Part shown: in pieces, positions 50,256 to 59,823 of the stretch
Layout of the letters: each line of letters starts with the position of its first letter
Numbering within the stretch: position 1 is the stretch's first letter
Assembly (NCBI GenBank): GCA_003640385.1
Contig: RCAB01000403.1
Span: 1 to 59,823 of the forward strand
Source of the DNA: Setaria digitata
Lineage: Eukaryota; Nematoda; Chromadorea; Rhabditida; Setariidae
DNA length: 59,823 nt
Reading direction: 5' to 3'
The notes under the pieces: generated by a model
Told to the model about the DNA's origin: nothing
Database searches by the model: none
What the model saw: the letters and a program-made list of their open reading frames with translations, nothing else
Translations under genes and position numbers: made by a program

Positions 50256-53200
50256 GTAAATATACAGCTATATAACTGCATGAACAAAATGATAGCGTAC
50301 AGGAACACATTAAATACAGAGCACAGTACAGATGTTGTTCCTAATCATCCTCATTTTTCAAGCCAAAAAAAAAAATCTTTTTTTTTCGGAAAAAAAAGCT
50401 AAGAGAATAATGTTAGAAGAAAGTAAATAAGTTCAAAAGTGATCAAAAACTTGCATCTACTATTTGTCTTACTACAAGCATACATAATGATGCAACTTTT
50501 CCTAGAAAAAAAAAGAATGACAAAGAAGAGATGATTAAATCAAAATTCAAACTAATTACTGGTGAAATGAAAAGGCAAATAACGGATGAAAAGAATAACT
50601 GATGAATGCTTTAATGATCGATTAGTTGAATGATTCGTTCATTAAACAGTACTGACTGGAACTGCATAACTTGATTTATTAAACCACTGTAGTTAATAGA
50701 TTGAATGGATGACATTACATTTTTTCACTACTATACCTCACAGGTAAAGCAGCACTGTCTTTACTGCGATCCAGTGTCAGTAATTTCACCTTAATGGAGG
50801 ACTGACTCATCATGGCAAGACTGATTGCCAAAACATTTTTCACTCTGATTCGAAAATGAAAAACCAAAAACTAGGTAACATTTAGTCTTTTATGTTGCTA
50901 TATCTTAACTGACAAATACTACCATTTATTAAATTTATGACAGAAATAAATATCTATGAAAACGAACACTCCAACTCGCACCTGAACTAATCATTCTCAG
51001 TCGGTATGTTCACACCCTTTTCCTTTCGCTTTCTCTCGCTCTCCTCCGAATTCACACTCTTTCAGAATGGAACTAATAGAAAGTTTAGTCTGAATAATCC
51101 TAATTAAAGCTACACGAATCTGAATTTAATTTACAGTATATACAACATGCTACAAATTCTCTGGGTATATAATAAACGTAATATGGAAGATAAGTGTACA
51201 AGTTACTGAAGATATGGAAAAAGATTCAAAAGAATTGGAAAAAAAAGTCCAGAATGCGAACTAGGTAAATACTTGGGCAGAAGAAAACGAGTTTTTTTGA
51301 GAAGGCTCGACCCTATAAAGTAGGACTGTAGTTAATCTTTTATTACTAAAATAATTTTGCATTTAACTTCCTGATACCGCTATTTAATTAAGAGGGAGAA
51401 GAAACTGGCCACTAATTTTCACATATCATAAATTCTCTTAAAACCTTTGGGAAAAACCTGCAGAAAAAAGGCCAGATTTAAATCCAGCTACGATACACCA
51501 CTTTAGTTTACCAAACATTTTATTGCAGTATTAAGCTAGAAGGCTAAGTTGAAAGTTTCAAAACTGCTTTAAAAAGTATTGCGTTACCTTTTTATTAAGT
51601 GGTAAAGGCTTTCAACTACTTTTTTCATAAGAAGGATTTATTTCTTTTTTGTACTTCAAAATTTGGTTTTAGCAGAAAACTTCAGAAAGAAATGGATTGG
51701 AAAAAAACATCACGAATGTGATTTCCTGCTCAATTTCTAGAATTAAGGACTTAAAATTACATAATATGGCTCGGAAACCTGGTACTTCTATCTAAATTCT
51801 ATGCACTTGCGAAAAAAAAAAACGATAAAAATGATGCGAGAAAAAATTTTCGAAAAGATAGAAGCCTGACCGCAAGAAATAAAATTATATCATTCAAATT
51901 ATAAAATCTGCAAGTTCGAATATCAAGCTACTTTGTGACAAGTAACGCAATTACAAGGATTTCATCTACTACGTTAAAATCTGCTTCGGCCATAATTAAT
52001 TGAAGTTTCATTAAACCATGGAAGACAAGTGATTATAAAATTGCCATTCGCAAAAAGTATCACAGAGAGGCATGGCAGTAAATGCATTAAAAGATTTCAA
52101 CTGGACTTAGTTTTCAGTCATACTTGTTGTTTTGGTTAGTCTTCAATATATATCGTCGCTATTCGAAAGTATTCATTCACGATGCTAAGGGATAGCAATC
52201 ACTCACTTTTACACGTTTCTCAAAAAGAGAAAAAACAATTTAACCTTGTTAATAGCAGGTATTTTACGCGGTCGCCCACGCTGTCCAGTTTTACGAATTT
52301 TTCTCGATGGAGCATAATCATAATCCGGTGTTGGCCACTTCGAACTACGAACTGATAAGACATTCTCTGCTGAGACTGATGTCGTAGACGTGCGCTGATT
52401 TTTCGTTTTTGTTGAACAATATTCCTGCCATTTACGACGTGTAGTTGGTCCAGTCCTGGAAAAAAGGAAATAAAATATCTTATTTACCGATTTGTATTAA
52501 GAAATTGAACTGTCATTAAACTAAAATTGTAATCATATCGATACACTCTATTATTATTTGATAAAATCAGATCACGTAAAATAATGTAGTACTTAGATGT
52601 CATTATTAACTATATGATTTTTAATGATTCAGTTACCAATACTACCAAGATACAAAACAATTGGAACTGTTATCTATTTACTATCAAATAGTCAAGTTAA
52701 CCGATGACTAACTTGCCAGTTTCAAATTTCAATATGAATCAATCTGAAACACAAAAATAAAACTTACGCATAATCATCATCATCTGAAAGATCCGAATTC
52801 GGACGCTTGTTATTCCTACTCAGTGGTGTTGGACTTCGATCCTGATATGTTGGTGTATGACTTCGACCAACTACTGGTGTGGCACCCCGACGATTGGCCG
52901 ATGCGCTAGAAAGATTATTCGGTAATGACGCGCTAGATTCTCGGCTCCAGCACCGGAAACTATCTCGCGATGTTTTGCTGGACGTTGATGAGCGTCTGCT
53001 ACCATCCGAACCGTTATGTTGTTTCAATGCAGGATTTCGTTGTGAAAGAAAATATTTTTCTAACTAAAATGCATTTCGATTAATACTTGGCTTCATGAAA
53101 AATGCATTCAAGCACCAAATCGACTTAAAAAATCGAATGAACAAATGGACAATATAGATAAAGTTCCGCAAATAGATTTTACACTTTAGGAAATACAAAT

Positions 53201-56036
53201 TAAGAGTGCTTCATGCAAATCATACCACCTTCAGGACTATAATCATAATCAATTTGTATGTCATTTAACTACAATATCCAGTTAATTATCGAATGTAACA
53301 TTTAACCCACAGTCTTACTTTGGCTCGATTGATGATGTGATGATAATATGCAACATAGTTACTCGTCCAAGAACAAGCATTCTCACACTGTGCCATTTCG
53401 AAAACGTCCAAAATTGCCGATATATCTAAAAAAAATTACTGTTATACCAGAAATACCCAAAACAGCTGGTGCATATGTATCGTGTACAAACAATAATGTA
53501 TTGAACAAATCCACTTTTAATTGTCAAACCATCCGATTCTAATATCCTATGCTACATATTCTAAAATGTTTAAAGATCAAATTCCTCGAAACAATAGGTG
53601 GAAAATTTACAAACGAAAGCATGTGAAAAATCCTTCGTCACGCACATGAATTTCATACATTGTTGTGTCTTAATTAACTTTGTTCAATGAGATCGGCTTT
53701 TTTCTTGTCATAGCTAGCGAAAAAAATGAATTGCTTCTCAGAAATGATACAACCGGCATACCATTATAGCTGAAAATGATGGAAATGCGACTAATAAAAG
53801 AAAATCTTTACCATTTAAGTGCCTATCTGTGATTGTTCGATTTGGTAAGCCATATGGCTTTGTTGAAATAATTCGCGTCCCATCTTTAAGTTCGCTCAAA
53901 AGCTCTCTTAAAAAGCAAAATTAGGCATGCAATATGAACAATTTTATTAGATATCTTGACTTTTCTGAATTTCAATTTTCAGTTCTACACTATTTAGAAA
54001 ATAAAAAAGTCAGAAATTCCCATGCTCCAAACATTTACTTCATATCAAAACCACCCCAAACGCTTTGTTCTAAACTTCAGAACTTAATCTGTTAATTACT
54101 CTCTTCATCACTGACAAACCCTCATTCACTCAAAAAAAAAAAAATGAAGCACTATACCATACCTCTTTATACGAGTTTCTAACTCCGCTGTAAATGCAAA
54201 ATTATTAATCAAAATGATTGTTGCTTCTTTGGTGATCAGATCACGAAACTTTTCGTCTAAAAAATCTCCTTTATGCAATTCAAACGGTCTAAATTTTTTA
54301 CCATACCACTTCATCCACCTGAAAAGAAGGATGGTTTGAAATTAACCCGGTCTCAAATCCAAAAGAAATTCATTTGCTTGAATAAGCAATTTAAAAAAAA
54401 AAAAAAAAATCAAGTAACCATGGCTTATAAGCTTCACTTAAAACAACCTACAAGTACTGTTCCACAAATAAAATTCCACGATTAACGAAACAAACTTTTT
54501 GAATTCAACCGAAAGGTTTTGCGCATAACGATTCGGCAATGAGGCAATTTCTATACCAACTGCCTTCCGTACCTTGGAACCGCCAGCCATGTGAATTACC
54601 AACTGACCGACCCCACTTCCAAGATCAACGAAAACATCTCGATCCTGAAAAAACAATGCCGTAAGCTATGGATATCGACCGGGAGATCACTTCTAACTTC
54701 ACTCAACACATGCAATTAATATGAGGACAACTTTCAAACACAAATAATAATCAACACCATTTGAAAGCCTAAAGATCACTAAAAGTGCCAACTGTAAGCG
54801 AGAAAGATTGTTCTGTTATAAAGATGCTTTCCACATACCAACTGAATATTTCACAAACCTTAGGCATAATTTCTTGAATAATCATTTGCATTCGATCAAA
54901 TGAGGTTTCACCGTACGTTTGTGAGGAGAATGCTTTATAGTGATTATTTAAAAGATGCACATTGTCTACGGCACGATTGTATGCTCGGGTACAGATCTGC
55001 CTTAGGAGCATTGGATTTGCTCGTTCGGCCGACCAAATTTCACCACCTGGTTTCGTCGCACCTTTCCACTATAAATTTAACACACTGACTAAGAATATAT
55101 CCTTGCTTAAATATGACAGAGAGTGCATTCAACAAATAAACAGAAACAATGACACGGAAATGAATATTTTGTTAGATTTGAGCAAGTCTCATAATCGCCG
55201 TACATAGGAGATTAAACTTATATTTAGCTGTTCTTTCCTTTCTTTTCAAATCAAAGATCTTTTTTTTTTTTCTAATTGAAAAAATCTAACTAGCTGTGTA
55301 AACGTTGGGCAAGTCTTGTTGAAAGCATCCAACATTGCCGACATCTGTTGAAAGCTGAAATGTTTGCAATTCGTTTTACAGTAAATAATTCTTCATACTA
55401 CAAAAAGTAATCAATAGCCGAAAATAAAGCTTTGAAAAATGATTTTCAATAAAGTCCGTGCGAAACGTGAATATTAGAAACTTTGGACGAAAGCAGATAA
55501 CAAAAGAGCTTACTCCCGCTTATCAATTGTATCAAGATTCATTCCACAGTGCTGTCTTAAAATGAAATTAAGCTCCGGAAATGATGAAAGCGCATTCCTG
55601 GAATATAACAGCCATAAGAATGATCATCCTATCATAATTATAGCACTGTCCACAATTTACTAAATCACTTTACTGAATACACTTCTCACATCACCTAGCC
55701 CTTTTAGTTCTCGAACGATTTGAAAGCCATAAATAAGAGAGTCACGGCAACCATGTAAGTGTACTGTCCTATTTGCATTAGAAGTTACCTTACAACATCC
55801 AAAATTTCTTGTCCTTCGCTATATCCAGAAACTTCTCGTAATGGCCACATGAAGGTAAGTGGCTCACCGCCAAGTGGACTTGCTAATTTCAACTGTACCC
55901 GTTGTTCATCGAGGCATACCGGACTTGCTGAAAGCTTGGAACGGCTCGATGACCGTGATGAGGTAGATTCTTCAGAGTATTTAGAAGTGGACGGATCCGG
56001 ATCATGGCCCGTTGAATCTTTTTCCTCCTGGTTCAT
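47351..56036 (-). CDS. DOT1L: DOT1-type histone H3 lysine-79 methyltransferase
   Basis: DOT1 methylates H3K79 on nucleosomes, marking active chromatin. Minus-strand exons begin at 56036-55789, continue near 55596, 55354, 55073-54857, 54643, 54317, 53906, 53428, 53063-52767, 52456-52249, 50147, 49334, 49142, 48795, 48232, 48033 and 47633, and stop at TAA 47353-47351; about 1035 residues. Residues about 25-385 are the DOT1 domain: VQLKLASPLGGEP, FSSQTYGETSFDRMQ, SAM-binding VFVDLGSGVGQLVIHMAG, WMKWYGKKFRP, NNFAFTAELE, RIISTKPYGLPNRTI and SNYVAYYHHIINRA all align with human DOT1L in order. A Ser/Arg-rich part and an AT-hook-like QRGRPRKIPAINK follow, then about 190 residues of coiled coil (LEMKVRRRDELESAKNANN) that may bind an AF10/ZFP-1 partner, and a basic tail. 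An in-frame stop lies upstream of the start ATG, so the start is firm. Confidence 0.93.
50212..50254. repeat. (TA)n repeat in DOT1 intron
   Basis: A TA run just upstream (in gene sense) of the exon at about 50147. The open frames through it are artefacts. Confidence 0.9.
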
Positions 56037-56079
56037 TACTTCCGGATTCTCCGTATACCTCCTGGATTCACTTTAACTG
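56037..56079 (-). promoter_or_regulatory. DOT1 5' leader and probable trans-splice acceptor
   Basis: A minus-strand CATTCCAG acceptor ends at 56077 and leaves a 40-base leader before ATG 56036. The leader has a TAA in frame with the ATG, which supports this start. Confidence 0.5.
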
Positions 56080-58063
56080 GAATGACTACAGAACAGATGA
56101 AGAGTTGACAGCGAAAAGATGTGCTCGGAAATATCGAGTCACTCACTTGTTCAACTAATAATGCATACATCGTTCCCACAAACTTCCATTTTAAGCATTC
56201 TGAAAAATGAAATTATTTCCAAAAAGTTCAATAAAAACCAAATGACTGAGAAGACGCAACGAACTAGAAATATACCGGGTTTTATCCAGAATGCTATCCA
56301 CAATCTTGTCTCTATAAACTGAAAATGATAGAATCTTTTTTAGCTAACAACAATAAATGAATTATATCATCTTGATACTACGTTAATAGACCGACCTCCA
56401 TGAAGAATATCGAACAAATTCTCGGGCGACCTAATATAGCACAACCGAAATTCACGAAATGTAGATAAAAAAAGAAACAGATTTAAAAAAAAAAAAAAAG
56501 ATGAAAAGAAACAGTAATTTCCTTTTATGGAAGATTGAGTAAATTATAGAATGAAAAAAAAAAATGTTTTCAAAACAGACAATGCTAAATATGATGGGTT
56601 ACACCTGCTGACTTTTGAACGAACATCTTTAATTGTATCCTATAACATAAGCTTTGTTTTAACATTTCCCTTAAATAATTAATTACACCTGAAGTTTATA
56701 ACTCCCCTCTACTCTTCAAATGTAATAATTGCCGCACAACTCTCTCATAACTGTTCGGTTCTACCAGGAAAAGGATCCAAAAAGGTAGTCTATGTGACGA
56801 GATTAATTTATAAAAAGGACACTTTCGAGGAAGTACGATCTACACTTTACTCATCATAATAATCATCACTTACTGGAATGGTATTTTCGTTTTCGGATTC
56901 CTTTATCGACAAAACTACTAGTAATTACTGATAAAACGCAGAAAGGTAATGTTGGCAATCAATATTAATATTGTCATGGAGGTGAACATTTAGCTAATAT
57001 TCTCTTTAATTAAAATGATAATGACAAGTCTTAGATTTCCCTTCATTTCTTATCATGGATAAATTTAACGAACCTCTAACCAACGAAGTGTTACCTTTGA
57101 ACTGAATAGAATATAATAGCTGAAATAAAGTACAAAAAAAAAAAGAAAAAAATATGAGACTTCCTGCAGCAACATCTTGAAATTCCATAAATTTCAAGAA
57201 CATCTCGAAGAAAACCCTACATAACATACCGAACATCCAGTAAAAATATTTTAGAATGATTATGATGATGGAAAATGCAACATGCAAATTATCACAGAAC
57301 TGCAGAAACCTAAAAATTGATCCAGAAAACAAGCAAATAGTAAACTAAGCACTGCACAAAATGTTGAAAAAGAAAAGATAAGTCAATGAACTCGGAAAAG
57401 ACTATCTTGATTTTCACAAAATTTCACTGAAAAAAGTATAAAAGAAGAATTGTACTTCATGTTCAACTGATAGTGTTAAATAACTTACATGAAAAATTGC
57501 ATACAGTAGCTGTTTCATATAACTTCAATTTTGTAAAATAAAAGTGAAAATTAGGAAAAAAAAAAAACGAAAAATATATTGAAAGATTAACAATTAAATA
57601 CGCAAATATGAGGTAAAAGGTCAATAAATTACACGTAAAATTCATATTTACATGAGATTATTACGAATACAAAATTAAAATAAAAGATAGAAATATGTAT
57701 GAATGTTAAAATTTTACAGTTAAATAATGGCAAAAGATGTAATGAATACGAATAAAAAGGTCACGAAAAATGACCGAAACCAAATATTTCACTTCATTCT
57801 TCGATAAAATCCGTAAGTTCAAAATGGAAATCGACGTGAAACGTGTCTGTGTCTGTCTGTATGTGACATACACGGACAGACGGATACACGGCATATATTT
57901 ATAGACACGTACAGACACATACACACAGACACACACACACACATAAACATACAAAGGCAACACAGGGAAGCACAGCAATCAATGAAATTTAGATTGGTCT
58001 TCGTGTGTGCGTGTGTGTGTGTGTGTGTGTTGTTTGCGTTGCTCTGTGATGTCCACGGTGATA

Positions 58064-58170
58064 TGATGCAGACACATACACAGACATACACGGACATACA
58101 CAGACATACACGGACGTACATAGACGTACACGGACATAGACAGACATACACGGACACATACATAAACATA
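58064..58170. repeat. 10-bp tandem repeat, CRGACATACA type
   Basis: Consecutive decamers cagacataca, cggacataca, cagacataca, cggacgtaca, tagacgtaca, cggacataga, cagacataca and cggacacata alternate, giving a higher-order period of about 20. A related, looser stretch lies at 57845-57950. Flanking TG and CA runs (58003-58030, 57922-57942) are part of the same low-complexity block. Confidence 0.9.
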
Positions 58171-58852
58171 TACAGACATGTATGGGAAAAGTGAACATAT
58201 GTGGATAGGCATAGAGAGGATATGTGTAAGTATCGATATACACATATATAAAAGAGTATAGAAATGTATGAAGGAGGAAAGAGAGAGAGGATGAGAGACA
58301 GGGGTAAGATGGAAGAGGGGCAGACGAGTAAGGCAGACGTAAATCGTTCATCAGTGCAATCATTAAATTCTAAATGATAAGGGAGTATTTTAGTTTGTAA
58401 ATATTTTAAGTACATTTATATCTTTTTTTTTTTATTTTTAAAATTTTAATTACACCATTTTTTGTAAGTTATTATGTAAAATTTTTAATTCTTTTTCTTT
58501 TTTTTTTTGTGAAAATTTTGAAAAATTATTATTTAAAAATAATCATTTATTGTAGATTTATTGTTTTTTTTTTTTCTAATTAAAAAGAAAGAGAAAAAAT
58601 AGTGAAAGTAAAGTAAGACATATTTGAATTTTAGCGGAACAGATCAATTACTATAGGTAAGTTCATCAATGGATTAGAGTGGTTGTTGAGAAGATGAATA
58701 TGGCTTGCTAATTAATTATATTGCAAGGTAAATAGAATAGGAAGCATAATTAGTGCTATTATAATTGTTCCATAATTAGTTCTTATTAAGTGATAATTTT
58801 TGCATTTGTCTTGAGCACAATAAAATTACTCTCAGGAAATATTGCAGCATTT

Positions 58853-58890
58853 TGTTTGTTTGTTTGTTTGTTTATTTATTTATTTGTTTT
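58853..58890. repeat. (TTTG)n / (TTTA)n tetranucleotide repeat
   Basis: About five TTTG units followed by three TTTA units and one TTTG; noncoding. Confidence 0.85.
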
Positions 58891-59823
58891 TTTCTGAAAG
58901 AGTCAAATAATTGGATGAAATAGCCTTTTAATAAAATTAATATTAAAGTATTTGAATGTAAATGAGCAAAATTATTTACTTCTCCGGATAAACAGTTATT
59001 TCCAACGTGCAAACTTTACACCCTTTGAAATGACAGCTGAAAATCAATCTTGCTTACAACATGTCTTGTTGACATCTAGATTTACTCACGTCATAATTTC
59101 CCCTCTTTATTACCTTGTTGCTTACCTTTCATGCCTCAAAGAGAGGGAAGTAATCGATGGACGTCCTAATGGATCAATTATCCACCGCTGATATGATGGT
59201 TACGTGAGGAGAGCTTGGAGAAGATTATCACGTACGTGTGAATGCTAGATTTATTGCATATGTTGCTGCATAATCTTTTAAATATATTCCACGTAAGAAA
59301 AAAAAAAAACGATTTGTTGCATATGTAAATCACGATAAGGTTACGTACGTATCTACGCATATATGAATATCGTATGTATTCAACAAAATGCTACGCAATA
59401 CTGACATATTCAGATGGTAAGACGTAAATGATTCATCCATTCCATTCATTCATCATTTGCTACGTACGCAAATGTAGAATCACGTGGTATATATGTTCCA
59501 GCCACACAGTGCAAGTGATTTCTGATCGTTTGTAAATTGCTTCCTGTGCTTTTCGTTTTAATTAAACAAACTTCACGTGAACTTGAAAAATAGGAGATTT
59601 CAGATGAGTCACGTAACGTACATATGCCACGATAGCATAATTCGCAAATACTAGATCCTAAAATTTGTCTTGCATCCTTTTTGGTTATATTCACTGTACA
59701 GATATGGAAGCTAATTTTCTTTTTTTTTACTAAAATATTGAAATGATTTGAAATAATTCAATTGAAAAATGTTCCATCATTTCGGCCAAAGAGAAATGCT
59801 AAGTTTGTTTATTGTTTTGATTG

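Larger units (their letters stand above)
56080..59823. other. Intergenic region upstream of DOT1, right edge
   Basis: No exon is evident. The DOT1 promoter should lie at its left end. From 57840 to 58200 it is purine/pyrimidine-skewed CA-rich repeat DNA, from 58853 to 58890 a TTTG/TTTA tetranucleotide run, and from 59200 to 59640 it holds many ACGT words. Long open frames across 57706-58415 are repeat shadows. Confidence 0.55.

Noticed and set aside
57706..58415. Long overlapping cysteine/valine/tyrosine-rich open frames on the minus strand
   Set aside because: They are translations of TG/CA and 10-bp tandem repeats; no splice or start context.
58952..59191. 79-codon open frame near the right edge
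   Set aside because: No domain, no splice context, AT-rich chance frame.

Overview
The window looks like nuclear DNA of a nematode. Genes are split into many small exons, introns end in TTTCAG or TTTTAG, several start codons lie a few bases after a splice acceptor (as expected for spliced-leader trans-splicing), and noncoding DNA is very AT-rich with long A or T runs. A spirurid/filarial (clade III) worm is my best guess from the style of the introns; no marker fixes the species. I see no bacterial operons, viruses, complete transposons or rRNA. Three single N bases occur (356, 24453, 43817), two of them between near-identical flanks.

Seven protein-coding genes could be assembled exon by exon with consistent reading phase. 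(1) 2428-5668 (+): a 482-residue coiled-coil protein I do not recognise. (2) 6308-9949 (-): EME1, the non-catalytic partner of the MUS81 structure-specific nuclease. (3) 12725-25084 (+): a P4-ATPase phospholipid flippase of the ATP8A/TAT-1 group, 28 exons, about 1149 residues. (4) 26942-32877 (+): EDC4/Ge-1, the scaffold of mRNA decapping, 805 residues. (5) 33956-34844 (-): a 97-residue CTF8, subunit of the alternative clamp loader; its three exons are too short to show as long open frames. (6) 38060-43272 (-): a proline- and serine-rich, low-complexity protein of about 1050 residues that I cannot name. (7) 47351-56036 (-): a DOT1L-type histone H3 lysine-79 methyltransferase with an AT-hook-like motif and a long coiled-coil tail.

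Layout: genes 1 and 2 converge, as do EDC4 and CTF8; each convergent gap carries closely spaced poly(A) signals on the two strands. The genes are unrelated single-copy housekeeping genes (lipid asymmetry, mRNA decay, DNA repair, cohesion, chromatin). No shared pathway or operon is evident; the gaps between same-strand neighbours are 3-4 kb.

The intergenic DNA holds simple repeats, degenerate tandem repeats, a strong potential G-quadruplex 200 bases before the flippase start, clusters of ACGT motifs and a 10-bp tandem array. No clear new multi-gene system is visible. The best candidates for something undescribed are the two unrecognised proteins, a GC-AG intron and a changed substrate-gate motif in the flippase, and the recurring ACGT clusters.
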